From Allobosea sp. AAP35 (GTDB taxonomy: Bacteria; Pseudomonadota; Alphaproteobacteria; Rhizobiales; Beijerinckiaceae), in NCBI RefSeq assembly GCF_001295925.1, contig NZ_LJHQ01000011.1, positions 1 through 64,000 on the forward strand: DNA of 64,000 bases. Direction: 5' to 3'. Position 1 is the first letter of the stretch. Every line of letters begins with the position of its first letter. Below are positions 28,403-37,743 of the stretch, one piece after another. Under the pieces are notes generated by a model that made no database searches, was not told the DNA's origin, and saw only the letters and a program-made list of their open reading frames with translations. The translations under genes were made by a program, and so were the position numbers.

Positions 28403-29646
28403 GACTGGTCCTCCCTGAAGAGCCGGCCGGCGACTGCGCTCTCGACGCATTCCGAGAGCGACCCATAGGTCACGGCGTAGCCGGTGGTTCCCGGGGCGTA
28501 ATGCGCGAATTTGCCGGAATTGGTCATCAGCACGGCGCCGTCGATCTCGGGCAGGATCGGCGTGACCACGACACAGGTGTCGACGACGAAGATCACCCCG
28601 GCCTGCTCGAGCGCGGCGCGTCGCCCCTGCGCTTCCAGCGGGCGCAGCACATGGCGGCCGGTGTTGGCGTAAAGTGGGATCGTCAGCTTGCGCCCGGCCA
28701 GCCGCCGTTCGACCTCGTCGATCTCGGCGAGCGAAAGATGCGGCGAGCCGATCGCGACCGCGTCGATCCGGTCGGTGTCGCCAGCCGTCGAGAGTCCGGC
28801 GAGCGCCTGCCGCATGATCTCAGGCGTCAGGACTAGCGTTTCGCGCGGAGGGATGCCGCCGAGCGCGGTCGCCGCATCAGGCGCTTCCGGCGTCACGCCC
28901 GCGACATGGAACAGGCCGACGCCGCCCGCCGAGGCGGACGCGGCGCCCAGCGCCTTCAACCGGTCTTCCGTGGTGCAGCCTTCGAGGCCTTCGATGACGG
29001 CGATAGCGGAGCCGGCCGCGCGGCCCAGCAGCGTGCCCAGCACAGGGTAGAACACATCCGAGGCGCGCAAGGCGTGGCTCAGGCCGCGCGCGTCGATCAG
29101 CAGCGTCGCGATGCGGTTTTCGGGGCGGTGAAGGCCGTAATCGGGGGCGAGGCCACTGACCGCGCAGGCGATGTCGAGGAAATCGCCATAGCGGTTGGTG
29201 CGGGCGCCCAGCACCGAATTGCAGAACACAACCGCATTGGATTCGCCCCAGGCGACATCCGTGCCCTGCGCCGGCCGATGCCCGGCCTGATAGGGCGCGC
29301 AGGTCCAGGAGGGCTCGCAGCCCATCGCCTCATAGGCGCGCATCATCCGGGCTGCCATGTCGCGCTCATGCGCGGCTAAGCGGATCGCGGCGCAGCCGGC
29401 GGGGCTGAGCGCGCCGACATTCAGCGTCGACCGGATGGCGACGCGGGCGCCGCCCGCGACCAGTTTTTCGGCGAAGAGCGTGCCGGAATCGCCGTGATAG
29501 AGCGCCCCGTCGATATGGGCCGAGGCGACGGGGATGAGCCGCAGCGCGCCCATCAGACGGGCCGCCTCGGCGACGATGCGCAGCGCCATTGCGGCACCGT
29601 CCGTGCCTGCGGCGATGATGCGCTGCTCCGGGGTCAGCTCAAGCAT
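28393..29646 (-). CDS. Aconitase X catalytic (large) subunit, DUF521
   Basis: Iron-sulfur hydro-lyase subunit of the aconitase X family, 417 residues from the ATG at 29646. Candidate cluster ligands are Cys116 in WTCAPYQ, Cys142 in VVFCNSVLGARTNR and Cys358 in VVDTCVV. Other landmarks are ASAHIDGALYHGDSG near the N-terminus and MTNSGKFAHYAPG near the end. The motif usually ending G-C-P-H reads IGSPHLS here, with Ser where I recall Cys in many members. The gene overlaps pcaB by eight bases and the small subunit by ten. A cis-3-hydroxyproline dehydratase is the best characterised option, but the pca context suggests another hydroxy-acid. Confidence 0.85.
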   Translation of the reverse strand: MLELTPEQRIIAAGTDGAAMALRIVAEAARLMGALRLIPVASAHIDGALYHGDSGTLFAEKLVAGGARVAIRSTLNVGALSPAGCAAIRLAAHERDMAARMMRAYEAMGCEPSWTCAPYQAGHRPAQGTDVAWGESNAVVFCNSVLGARTNRYGDFLDIACAVSGLAPDYGLHRPENRIATLLIDARGLSHALRASDVFYPVLGTLLGRAAGSAIAVIEGLEGCTTEDRLKALGAASASAGGVGLFHVAGVTPEAPDAATALGGIPPRETLVLTPEIMRQALAGLSTAGDTDRIDAVAIGSPHLSLAEIDEVERRLAGRKLTIPLYANTGRHVLRPLEAQGRRAALEQAGVIFVVDTCVVVTPILPEIDGAVLMTNSGKFAHYAPGTTGYAVTYGSLSECVESAVAGRLFREDQSWS

Positions 29647-31045
29647 CGGCAGTCCTGTCTTCGCCTGCCGGTGCCGCCTGGCGGGACCCGTAGGCTTGCT
29701 CGTATCGCGCCAGAACACGGTCGATGATGGCGTCGGACGCGCCGCGATAGGTGGTGGGATCGAACAGGTCCGCCAGTGCATCCGCATCGAGATGCGCGGT
29801 CACGGCGGGCATCTCGGCCAGCACCTCGCGCAGATGCCGCTGCTGCGCGACGCAGGCCCGGCTCGCCTCTTCCAGGAAGTGATGCGCCTCTGTCTTGCCC
29901 AGCGCCGTCGCCAGCGCGAGCGAGATGCGTTCCGACATGACGAGCCCATGGGTCAGATCGATATTGGCGCGCATGCGCTCGGGGAAGACCTGCAAGCCCT
30001 CGATCAGGGTGATCGTCTGCGCCAGCGCCGACCCGGCGATGCAAAACAACTCGGGCAGCGTCGGCCATTCCGCATGCCAGCCGCCGAGCGCGCGCTCATG
30101 TTCATGGGGCAGCGCAGACAACATGGTGGCGACGAGGCCGGGGGCGCGCTGGGCGCCCGCGAGGATCAGCGTGCAGAGCACCGGATTGCGCTTGTGCGGC
30201 ATGGCGGAGGACCCGCCCTTGCCGGGCGCCTCCGGCTCGGCGACTTCGCCGATCTCGGTCTGGGCCATCAAGCCGACGTCGCGGGCGATCTTGCCGAGAT
30301 TGCCGGTGAGGATGCCTAGTTCGGCTGCGAGGCGCACGATCCGATGACGTTGCGCATGCCAGGGGATGGCGGAGGGCTTTGCTCCTTGCGTCAGTTCCAC
30401 GAACCGCGCCTGAACGCGATCGCCCTCGTCGCCGAGTGCGGCCAGGGTGCCGGCGGCTCCAGCAAACTGGACGACTGACGCAGCCAGGATGTCGTGCAGG
30501 ACGTGCCGGCTCTCCAGCAACGGGTCGAGCCATAGCGCTGCCTTGACGCCGAAGGTGATCGGGACCGCCTGCTGCAGGAAGGTCCGGCCGATCATCGGCG
30601 TCGCGCGGTGCGTATCGACCAGCGAGCGCATGGCGTCGGCCAACCGGCCGAGGCGGAGATCGATCAGCTTCAGCCCGCAGCCGAGGACATGGACATGGCC
30701 GGAATCGATCACGTCCTGGCTGGTGGCGCCGTAATGAACCCATTTGGCCTGCTCGGGGGATACCGCCGCGACGCGCGCGGTCAGCGCCTTCACCAGCGGG
30801 ATCGCGGGATTGCCGGCCAGCGTCGTGGCCCGCCCTATCTCGGCGATGTCGTAGAGATCGGGGTCACATTGCCGGGCGACGACATCAGCCATGCCCTTCG
30901 GCGCGACGCCCTCGGCTTCCAGCGCGCTCGCCAGCATCGCCTCGAAACCGAGCATGCCGTGAAGGAGCGTGCTGTCGCCCATCGCCGAAGCCATCTCGCG
31001 ATCGACGAAGAGCTCGCCGAACAGGCCTGAAGCGCTGGCTGTCAT
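29639..31045 (-). CDS. pcaB: 3-carboxy-cis,cis-muconate cycloisomerase-like lyase (PcaB-like)
   Basis: Fumarase/aspartase-superfamily enzyme of 468 residues. The signature GGSSAMPHKRNPV is intact, preceded by HYGATSQDVIDSG and followed by LPHEHERALGGWHAEW, both typical of PcaB. In the beta-ketoadipate pathway it forms 4-carboxymuconolactone from 3-carboxymuconate. It is the first gene of the five-gene operon. The ring-cleavage genes pcaGH, the regulator pcaQ and the thiolase genes are not in the window, so this may be a second, specialised copy. It is divergent from coxG, with a 168-base gap between them. Confidence 0.85.
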   Translation of the reverse strand: MTASASGLFGELFVDREMASAMGDSTLLHGMLGFEAMLASALEAEGVAPKGMADVVARQCDPDLYDIAEIGRATTLAGNPAIPLVKALTARVAAVSPEQAKWVHYGATSQDVIDSGHVHVLGCGLKLIDLRLGRLADAMRSLVDTHRATPMIGRTFLQQAVPITFGVKAALWLDPLLESRHVLHDILAASVVQFAGAAGTLAALGDEGDRVQARFVELTQGAKPSAIPWHAQRHRIVRLAAELGILTGNLGKIARDVGLMAQTEIGEVAEPEAPGKGGSSAMPHKRNPVLCTLILAGAQRAPGLVATMLSALPHEHERALGGWHAEWPTLPELFCIAGSALAQTITLIEGLQVFPERMRANIDLTHGLVMSERISLALATALGKTEAHHFLEEASRACVAQQRHLREVLAEMPAVTAHLDADALADLFDPTTYRGASDAIIDRVLARYEQAYGSRQAAPAGEDRTADA

Positions 31046-31213
31046 CGGGAGGCGTGCGCCATGCAGCGGCTGGGATAGGTCGTCACGCTTGATCCTCTTG
31101 TGCCGATCGGCGCTTTCCGCTCATGGATAGGCGCGACAGCCTTGGATAGACCCGGGGCGGGGCCGGCTGCAACTGGAGCCGGAGGGTCGCGGTACGGATA
31201 TCAGGAGAACGCC

Positions 31214-31684
31214 ATGGCGATGACGATGAATGGCGAGGTCACGTTGCCCGCAACGAAAGACGTGGTCTGGGCCAAGCTCAACGATCCCGAGGTGCTGAAG
31301 GCCTGCATTCCCGGCTGCGAGCAGCTCAACAAGGATGACGACACGCATTTCTCGGCCGTGGTGAAGGTCAAGCTCGGGCCGGTGAAGGCGAGCTTCAAGG
31401 GCAAGGTCGAGCTCGTCGATCTTGATCCGCCCAACGGCTATCGCATCCAGGGCGAAGGCGAGGGCGGCATCGCCGGCTTTGCCAAGGGCGGCGCGAAGGT
31501 CGCGCTGAGCGACGCCAAGGACGGCCAGACCGTGCTGCGCTACGATGTCGAGGCGCAGGTCGGTGGCAAGCTGATGCAGCTCGGCTCGCGATTGATCGAC
31601 TCGGTCTCGAAGAAGCTCGCCGACGAGTTCTTCGCCAATTTCGCCAAGGCGGTCAGCGAAGGCGAGGTGGCCCCGGCTGCCTGA
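31214..31684 (+). CDS. coxG: CoxG-type SRPBCC protein (molybdenum hydroxylase accessory)
   Basis: SRPBCC-fold protein of 156 residues of the carbon monoxide dehydrogenase subunit G family. It opens MNGEVTLPATKDVVWAKLNDPEVLKACIPGCEQL (given by its ends MNGEV and GCEQL), the classical family start, and shows the later FAKGGAKVAL segment. The C-terminal tail that anchors CoxG to membranes in some organisms is absent. AGGAG lies six bases before the ATG. It is the first gene of the cox-type cluster, separated from coxS by an oppositely oriented chemoreceptor gene. Confidence 0.9.
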   Translation: MAMTMNGEVTLPATKDVVWAKLNDPEVLKACIPGCEQLNKDDDTHFSAVVKVKLGPVKASFKGKVELVDLDPPNGYRIQGEGEGGIAGFAKGGAKVALSDAKDGQTVLRYDVEAQVGGKLMQLGSRLIDSVSKKLADEFFANFAKAVSEGEVAPAA

Positions 31685-31700
31685 GCGGTTGTGGCTTTCG

Positions 31701-33059
31701 TTAGGAGGCTTTTCGCAGGGCTTCCAGCGCCGTGCCCACCGTCGCCTCGGCGGCCCCCACCTGCTTTGCGATATCGGCGGCTGCGGCGTTGGCGCGTTCG
31801 AGGGCAGACGCCGTGGCATCGAGGCTGCGGCTGACGGCATTGGCCCGCTCGATCGCGGTATCGGAGCTTTGCGCCACGGCTGCGGCATCCTGGGCGATCG
31901 CCGCCGTCACGGCGCTCTGCTGCGAGACCGATTCGGAAATCGCCTGCGAATCGAGCCGGATCTCACCGATTGTCGCCGCAATCGAGCCCGCATGCGCGGT
32001 GCAGGCCTCGGCGCTGAGGGTCAGTTCGGCGATCTGGCTGGCGATGTCGCTCGTGGCGCTGGCGGTCTGCGTCGCAAGGGACTTCACCTCGGAGGCGACC
32101 ACGGCGAAGCCGCGCCCGGCTTCGCCGGCGCGCGCAGCTTCGATGGTGGCGTTCAGCGCCAGCAGATTGGTCTGCGCGGCGATGTCGGCGATCATGCCGA
32201 CGACGGCGCCGATGCTGGCCGTCACATCGCGCAGCCGCGAGACAGCCTGATTCATCTGTCCGGCATCTCCGACGGCCCGGTTCGCAATGACAAGGCTGGT
32301 ATGGGCGCGCTGGCCGATTTCCGCGATGTTGGCCGACATTTCCTCGGTGGCGGCGGCTGTCTGGACCGATTTCTCACGCACCAGTCTCGACGCGCTGGCC
32401 ACCTCGCGGAGCACGTCCTTGATGAAGCCGGTGGCTTTGCCGGTCTCCTCCGCGGTCGCCACGAACTGCTCGACCGCGGCGCTGATGCTGTGGTCGAGAC
32501 CGCCGATGCGCGACTTCAGCGTTTCGGCGGTTTCATCCAGCGCGGCCGCACGGCGCTGAGCCTCCGCCGCGCGGATCTGGTAACCGATGGTGACGGCCGT
32601 CGTGGCATCGAAAGCCAGCACACGCTCCACGAGGAAGATTTCGGCGGCGAAGTGCCTCGGATGGAGCAGTCGGCGCAACCAGAACCGTTGTCCCAGTTGC
32701 TGCATCAGCGCGAGGGCGATCGAGATGCGCGGCTTGGGGCCGATGCCCGCCTGAAGCTCGAGGCGACACAAGGCTTCGGCCGATGCGACATAGCCGTCGT
32801 CGAACGCTCCTTCAAACAGCAGACGAAAATGGCGCTTTTCGAGATCGCAAAGCTCCTTGCCAAGGGCGCTGATGGTCTCCGCAAGGTCCGGCTGGATCGC
32901 CACCGCGCGCGCGAAATCCGCCTCGACGATGGCATCGATCAGACCGTTTACAGCTTTTGCATACCCGGCCAGGCGGGCGCGCTCGCGCTGTCCATATCCG
33001 ATTGAGCGCAGGCGCCGGTGCATCTCGTCGGAGGTGGAGAGGGAGGGGGCGGGGCGCAC
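31701..33059 (-). CDS. Soluble methyl-accepting chemotaxis protein with protoglobin-like N-terminus
   Basis: Cytoplasmic chemoreceptor of 452 residues with no membrane segment. Residues about 15-165 resemble the protoglobin domain of HemAT-type sensors ([16 protein letters not shown], then GIGPKPRIS). The C-terminal half is a long coiled-coil signalling domain with the hairpin tip [21 protein letters not shown] (given by its ends IAAQTN and ARAGE) and [13 protein letters not shown]. The position three residues before the IG motif, where globin-coupled sensors have the proximal heme His, appears to be Gln, so oxygen binding is doubtful. It lies inside the cox cluster, convergent with coxG and divergent from coxS. 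Confidence 0.82.
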   Translation of the reverse strand: MRPAPSLSTSDEMHRRLRSIGYGQRERARLAGYAKAVNGLIDAIVEADFARAVAIQPDLAETISALGKELCDLEKRHFRLLFEGAFDDGYVASAEALCRLELQAGIGPKPRISIALALMQQLGQRFWLRRLLHPRHFAAEIFLVERVLAFDATTAVTIGYQIRAAEAQRRAAALDETAETLKSRIGGLDHSISAAVEQFVATAEETGKATGFIKDVLREVASASRLVREKSVQTAAATEEMSANIAEIGQRAHTSLVIANRAVGDAGQMNQAVSRLRDVTASIGAVVGMIADIAAQTNLLALNATIEAARAGEAGRGFAVVASEVKSLATQTASATSDIASQIAELTLSAEACTAHAGSIAATIGEIRLDSQAISESVSQQSAVTAAIAQDAAAVAQSSDTAIERANAVSRSLDATASALERANAAAADIAKQVGAAEATVGTALEALRKAS

Positions 33060-33375
33060 CGTGAATTTCCTCAGTTCGGGGCTACAACCCTAGCGCGGGC
33101 ACCGTTAAAAAACGCGTAATGCGGACGGTCTGCGACCGTGCGGTGTGCGAAGGCCGGCTTCTCGCAGGCAGCGTTCGGAAAACCATCAAAATTCGGCATC
33201 AAAGCCTCACTCGTCCAAGACCACCTCCGGCTTGACCGGGCAAAAACGCGGGTCCACATTCGGTTTAAAGCTTTTCCAAGGAGAGGCACGCTGCGTCTGG
33301 GGGCGGGCACCGTCCGCCGCGGCGACAAGATCATGTCACGAACCGGGCTCGAGACCCGGATCAAGGAGGACGACG
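33060..33375. other. Divergent control region between the chemoreceptor and coxS
   Basis: A region of 316 bases without a convincing gene. It contains the perfect inverted repeat ACGGTC-TGC-GACCGT at 33125-33139 and a TTGACC at 33232-33237 without a good -10 box. It must carry the coxSLM promoter and probably that of the chemoreceptor. Confidence 0.6.
33125..33139. promoter_or_regulatory. Inverted repeat, possible operator upstream of coxS
   Basis: Six-base arms ACGGTC and GACCGT are separated by TGC. The position, between divergent genes and about 240 bases before coxS, suits a regulator site. No known consensus is matched. Confidence 0.3.
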
Positions 33376-33888
33376 ATGGCGACCGTATCCATGTCGGTGA
33401 ATGGCAAGGCCGTCACCGGGTCGATCGATCCGCGCACGCTGCTGGTGCAGTTCCTGCGCGATGATCTGCGGCTCACCGGAACCCATGTCGGTTGCGACAC
33501 CAGCCAGTGCGGGGCCTGCGTCGTCCATGTCGACGGCAAGGCGGTCAAGGCCTGCACGGTGCTGGCCGTCTCGCTCGAGGGTGCCTCCGTGACGACGATC
33601 GAGGGGCTGGCCGTGAACGGCATGCTGCACCCGATGCAGGAGGCCTTCCGCGAGCATCACGGGCTGCAATGCGGCTTCTGCACGCCCGGCATGATCATGT
33701 CCGCCGTCGATATCGTGAACCGCCGCGGCAATGACCTCGATGAGAAGGTGATCCGCGAGGACCTCGACGGCAATATCTGCCGCTGCACGGGCTACCACAA
33801 CATCGTCAAGGCGGTGGCCGCAGGCGCCGAGGCGATGGGCGGGCAATCGATGGATCAGAAGGAGCCGCCGCGCCAGGCCGCCGAGTGA
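33376..33888 (+). CDS. coxS: Xanthine dehydrogenase-family iron-sulfur subunit (CoxS-type)
   Basis: Small subunit with two [2Fe-2S] clusters that carries electrons from the molybdenum site to FAD. The plant-ferredoxin-type cluster is bound by the Cys in [15 protein letters not shown] and a later KAC. The second, helical cluster uses CGFCTPG and ICRCTGYHN. The 170 residues match the family. AAGGAGG precedes the ATG at 33376. It starts the run coxS-coxL-coxM; classical CO dehydrogenase operons are ordered coxM-S-L, so this order points to a related but different enzyme. Confidence 0.93.
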   Translation: MATVSMSVNGKAVTGSIDPRTLLVQFLRDDLRLTGTHVGCDTSQCGACVVHVDGKAVKACTVLAVSLEGASVTTIEGLAVNGMLHPMQEAFREHHGLQCGFCTPGMIMSAVDIVNRRGNDLDEKVIREDLDGNICRCTGYHNIVKAVAAGAEAMGGQSMDQKEPPRQAAE

Positions 33889-33974
33889 GATATCGCAGCC
33901 CGCGCTATCCCGCGCGGGCCTTTGCCTTGAGATCATGACGTGCCCGTCAGAGGCGCGCTGAGGAGGGAAACACC

Positions 33975-36338
33975 ATGTCGGCAACCGGAATCGGCGCCTC
34001 GGTGCGGCGCAAGGAAGATCACCGCTTCATCACCGGCCAGGGCCGTTACACCGACGACATCAACCGGCCCGGCCAGGCCCATGCCTATTTCCTGCGTTCC
34101 CCGCACGCGCACGCCACGATCAACGCAATCGATTTCGAGGCGGCCGCGGGCATGCCCGGCGTGCTCGGCATTTTCACGGGCGACGATCTCGCCGCCGACA
34201 AGGTCGGTGGGCTGATCTGCGGCTGGATGATCCACAACAAGGACGGCTCGCCGATGCGGGCAGGGCCCCATCCGGCGCTGGCGCAGGGCAAGGTCCGCTA
34301 TGTCGGGGACCATGTCTGCGTGATCGTTGCCGAGACGCTGGCGCAGGCGCGCGATGCGTCGGAGGCGATCATCGTAGATTACGGCGTGCTGCCGGCGGTG
34401 GTCGATACGGCCAGCGCGGCGGGAGCCAGGACGGTCGTCCATTCGGAAGCGCCCGACAACACCGTGTTCAACTGGCATCTCGGCAACAAGGATGAGACGG
34501 AGGCCGCCTTCAAGGCCGCCAAGCACGTCACGAAGCTCGACATCGTCAATAACCGCCTCGTGCCCAACCCGATGGAGCCGCGGGCGGCGGTGGGCGACTA
34601 TGATGACGGCGAGGGCATCTTCACGCTCTACACCACGAGCCAGAACCCGCATGTGGCCCGGCTCGTGCTCTCGGCCTTCATCGGCATCGCCCCGGAGAAC
34701 AAGCTCCGGGTGGTGGCACCGGATGTCGGCGGCGGTTTCGGCTCGAAGATCTTCATCTATGCCGAGGAGACGGTCTGCGTCTGGGCGGCTAGGAAGGTCG
34801 GCCGGCCGGTGAAGTGGAATTCCGACCGGACCGAGGCCTTCCTGTCCGACGCGCATGGGCGCGATCACGTCACCCACGCCGAACTCGCCACCGACGCAGA
34901 CGGCAAGATCACCGGCTTGCGGGTCAAGACCACCGCCAATCTCGGCGCCTATCTCTCGACCTTCTCCTCCTCGGTGCCGACCTATCTCTACGCGCCGCTT
35001 TTGTCGGGCTCCTACAACATCCCGGCGATCTATGCGGAGGTCGACGCGGTCTACACCAACACCGCACCCGTCGATGCCTATCGTGGGGCCGGGCGGCCCG
35101 AGGCGACCTTTGTGGTCGAGCGGCTGATCGAGGTCGCGGCGCGCGAACTGGGCCGCGACCCCGCGAAGTTCCGGATGCAGAACTACATCAAGAGCTTCCC
35201 GCACCAGACGCCGGTGATCATGATGTACGATGCCGGCAATTACGGCGCCTCGCTGAAGAAGGCGCTGGAGATCATCGACTACAAGGGCATCGGCAAGCGC
35301 AAGCGCGACTCCGCCCGCAACGGCAAGATGCGCGGCATCGGCTTCTCCTCCTATATCGAAGCCTGCGGCATCGCGCCCTCGGCGGCGGTCGGATCGCTGG
35401 GCGCCGGCGTGGGCTTGTGGGAATCAGCCGAGGTGCGGGTCAATCCGGTCGGCACCGTCGAGGTTTTGACCGGCTCGCACAGCCACGGCCAGGGCCATGA
35501 AACGACATTCGCTCAGTTGGTCTCCGACAAGCTCGGCATCCCGATCGAGAACGTCTCGATCATCCATGGCGACACCGACAAGGTGCAGATGGGCATGGGC
35601 ACCTATGGCTCCCGCTCGGGTGCCGTCGGCATGTCCGCCATCTTCAGGGCTGTCGACAAGGTCATCGCCAAGGGCAAGAAGGTCGCGGCCTATGTGCTGG
35701 AGGCGGATGAAGCCGATATCGACTTTGCCGACGGGCATTTCAGCGTCAAAGGTACGGACCGGAAGCTCGATTTCGGGTCCTGCGCGCTGCAGGCCTATAT
35801 CGCCCACAAGTTCAACGGGCAGGATCTCGAGCCCGGGCTGAAGGAGGGGGCGTTCTACGACCCGACCAACTTCACCTTCCCAGCCGGCGTCCATATCTGC
35901 GAGGTCGAGATCGACCCGCAGACGGGCGTGACCAAGATCGAGCGCTGGGCGGCGGTGGATGATTTCGGCAACGTCATCAACCCGATGATCGTCGAGGGCC
36001 AGGTCCATGGCGGCATCGCGCAAGGCGTCGGCCAGGCGCTGCTCGAAGGCGCGAAATACAACAGCGACGGGCAACTCGTGACCGCGAGCTTCATGGATTA
36101 CTGCATGCCGCGCGCCGACGATCTGCCGTCCTTTCAGGTCGGCATGACGGTGACGGCCTGCCCCTCCAACCCGCTCGGGATCAAGGGTTGCGGCGAGGCC
36201 GGCGCGATCGCCGCGCCGCCCGCGGTCATCAACGCCATCACCGACGCGCTCGGCCATGAGGACATCGCCATGCCGGCGACGCCCCAGGCGGTCTGGCGCG
36301 CGGCGCAGAAGAGCATCACGAGAATGGCAGCCGAGTAG
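33975..36338 (+). CDS. coxL: Molybdopterin-binding large subunit of a form II CoxL-type hydroxylase
   Basis: Catalytic subunit (787 residues) of a xanthine dehydrogenase-family molybdenum hydroxylase. The active-site loop reads AYRGAGR at 368-374. This is the form II signature; true aerobic CO dehydrogenases (form I) have AYxCSFR with the copper-binding Cys, absent here. The molybdopterin loop GGGFGSK lies at about 250, and the catalytic Glu is Glu741 in GCGEAG. The substrate is unknown; related form II enzymes are proposed to hydroxylate aldehydes, purines or N-heterocycles. GGAGGG precedes the start. The subunit is cytoplasmic, with no signal peptide. Confidence 0.93.
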   Translation: MSATGIGASVRRKEDHRFITGQGRYTDDINRPGQAHAYFLRSPHAHATINAIDFEAAAGMPGVLGIFTGDDLAADKVGGLICGWMIHNKDGSPMRAGPHPALAQGKVRYVGDHVCVIVAETLAQARDASEAIIVDYGVLPAVVDTASAAGARTVVHSEAPDNTVFNWHLGNKDETEAAFKAAKHVTKLDIVNNRLVPNPMEPRAAVGDYDDGEGIFTLYTTSQNPHVARLVLSAFIGIAPENKLRVVAPDVGGGFGSKIFIYAEETVCVWAARKVGRPVKWNSDRTEAFLSDAHGRDHVTHAELATDADGKITGLRVKTTANLGAYLSTFSSSVPTYLYAPLLSGSYNIPAIYAEVDAVYTNTAPVDAYRGAGRPEATFVVERLIEVAARELGRDPAKFRMQNYIKSFPHQTPVIMMYDAGNYGASLKKALEIIDYKGIGKRKRDSARNGKMRGIGFSSYIEACGIAPSAAVGSLGAGVGLWESAEVRVNPVGTVEVLTGSHSHGQGHETTFAQLVSDKLGIPIENVSIIHGDTDKVQMGMGTYGSRSGAVGMSAIFRAVDKVIAKGKKVAAYVLEADEADIDFADGHFSVKGTDRKLDFGSCALQAYIAHKFNGQDLEPGLKEGAFYDPTNFTFPAGVHICEVEIDPQTGVTKIERWAAVDDFGNVINPMIVEGQVHGGIAQGVGQALLEGAKYNSDGQLVTASFMDYCMPRADDLPSFQVGMTVTACPSNPLGIKGCGEAGAIAAPPAVINAITDALGHEDIAMPATPQAVWRAAQKSITRMAAE

Positions 36339-36345
36339 TTTCCTG

Positions 36346-36446
36346 CGTCATCCCGGACAAGCGGCGAAGCCGCGCCGATCCTGGATCCATTCCTGACCCG
36401 TTCCGGAATGGATCCCGGCTCTCCGCTTCGCTCCGGCCGGGATGAC
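36346..36446. repeat. Intergenic palindromic repeat inside the coxSLM operon
   Basis: The arms 'gcgtcatcccgg' and 'ccgggatgac' pair, and the core 'gatccattcctgacc' matches the 'gatccatgcctgaac' of other copies. It is wedged between coxL and coxM, where its RNA stem-loop could alter relative expression or message stability. Confidence 0.8.
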
Positions 36447-36476
36447 ATCCACCGATTTCAACCAGGGATCACACCC

Positions 36477-37280
36477 ATGTACGCCTTCACCTATCACCGC
36501 CCCGGCTCGGCCCGGCAGGCCGCCGGCCTGCTCGCCAAGAAGGAGGACGCCAAGATCCTCGCTGGCGGGCACACGCTGCTGCCGACGATGAAGCAGCGCC
36601 TGGCCTCGCCCACCGCGCTGATCGATCTCGGAGCCTGCGGCGACCTCAAGGGCATCGTCCGCAAGGGCCGCACCGTCGTCATCGGCGCGATGTCGACCCA
36701 TGCCGAGGTCGCCGAATCGGCGATCGTGCAGGAGGCGATTCCGGGGCTGGCCTATCTCGCCTCGCATATCGGCGATCCGCATGTGCGCCATCGCGGCACG
36801 ATCGGCGGCTCCGTCGCCAACAACGACCCGGCGGCCGATTATCCGGCGGCCTGCCTGGCCCTGGGGGCGACGATCGTCACCAACCAGCGCAAGATCGAGG
36901 CCGACGCCTTCTTCACCGGCCTCTACGAGACGGCGCTGGAGGAGGGCGAGATTATCACCAGGGTGGTGTTTCCGGTCGTCTCGAAGGCGGGCTACGCCAA
37001 GTTCCGCAACCCGGCCTCGCGTTATGCGCTGGTCGGCGTCTTCGTCGCAAAGCGCGGCAGCGACATCCGCGTCGCGGTGACCGGCGCAGGCGAGGGCGGC
37101 GTCTTCCGCTGGCCTGAGGCGGAAGCGGCCCTCAAGGCCCGCTTCGCACCGAAATCGCTCGACGGATTGAAAGCCTCCGCTGAGGGTATCAACGCCGACA
37201 TGCATGCCGACGCCGATTATCGCGCCCATCTGATCGGCGTGATGACCAAGCAGGCCGTGGCGCAGGCGACGGGGAAATGA
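36477..37280 (+). CDS. coxM: FAD-binding subunit (CoxM-type)
   Basis: Medium subunit of the molybdenum hydroxylase, 267 residues, carrying FAD. The two FAD loops are visible: ILAGGHTLLPTMKQRLASP near residue 25 and GTIGGSVANNDPAADYPAA near 105. The C-terminal CO_deh_flav_C domain follows. The canonical MYAFTYHRP start at 36477 was chosen, although the frame is open 23 codons upstream into the palindromic repeat. The start codon is only about 30 bases after that repeat. Confidence 0.92.
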   Translation: MYAFTYHRPGSARQAAGLLAKKEDAKILAGGHTLLPTMKQRLASPTALIDLGACGDLKGIVRKGRTVVIGAMSTHAEVAESAIVQEAIPGLAYLASHIGDPHVRHRGTIGGSVANNDPAADYPAACLALGATIVTNQRKIEADAFFTGLYETALEEGEIITRVVFPVVSKAGYAKFRNPASRYALVGVFVAKRGSDIRVAVTGAGEGGVFRWPEAEAALKARFAPKSLDGLKASAEGINADMHADADYRAHLIGVMTKQAVAQATGK

Positions 37281-37296
37281 GGGCCGAAAGGGCGGT

Positions 37297-37650
37297 TCAG
37301 TAGAAGAACCGTTCCTCGACGATCATCCCGTCGCGCACCGTATAGAGACCGGCTTCGTCCATCTGGATGCGCTCGCCGGTCTCCTTGACCGTGACGTCGA
37401 TCGCGAAGCGCATGACGAACTGGTTGCCGTTTCGATAGGGACCGAAGGCCTCGGCCGCATGGACTTCGTGAGCGGAATACCACCAGTCGCTCTTGGCCTT
37501 GACGGCGGCGCGGCCTTCGACCCGTGCCATCGGGCCATCCATGGCCTCGATGCTGACGATGTCGGTGGCATTGAAGCGTTCGGCGGCTTCCTGGTGTTCG
37601 CCGCGTTTGAGCATGTCGGCAAAGGCGGCAATGGCTTCTGCGTCGGTCAT
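37297..37650 (-). CDS. Nuclear transport factor 2 / SnoaL-fold protein
   Basis: Protein of 117 residues with the cone-shaped NTF2-like fold suggested by MTDAEAIAAFADMLKRGEHQEAAERF, a central WWYSAHEVHAAEAFGPYRNGNQF stretch (each given by its family-like core) and a C-terminal ERFFY. AGGAGA precedes the ATG. It runs opposite to the cox genes and is convergent with coxM. Such folds bind small ligands or act as isomerases or hydrolases; no function can be assigned. A second NTF2-like protein is encoded about 1.1 kb downstream. Confidence 0.75.
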   Translation of the reverse strand: MTDAEAIAAFADMLKRGEHQEAAERFNATDIVSIEAMDGPMARVEGRAAVKAKSDWWYSAHEVHAAEAFGPYRNGNQFVMRFAIDVTVKETGERIQMDEAGLYTVRDGMIVEERFFY

Positions 37651-37743
37651 CGGTCGTCTCCTCTTGTCAGTGCGGGTTCGGGCGCGCGATGAGATATCGC
37701 TGCCATTGCATGGCCATGACATATGCCCGCGCCAGGATCTGAC

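Noticed and set aside
31046-31213. Repeated 'ggatag' words between pcaB and coxG as a shared operator
   Set aside because: Three copies of a six-base word in 168 bases, irregularly spaced and without dyad symmetry, are too weak to call.
33376-37280. Aerobic carbon monoxide dehydrogenase (form I)
   Set aside because: The large-subunit active-site loop is AYRGAGR instead of AYxCSFR, so the copper-binding Cys is absent, and the gene order is S-L-M rather than M-S-L.
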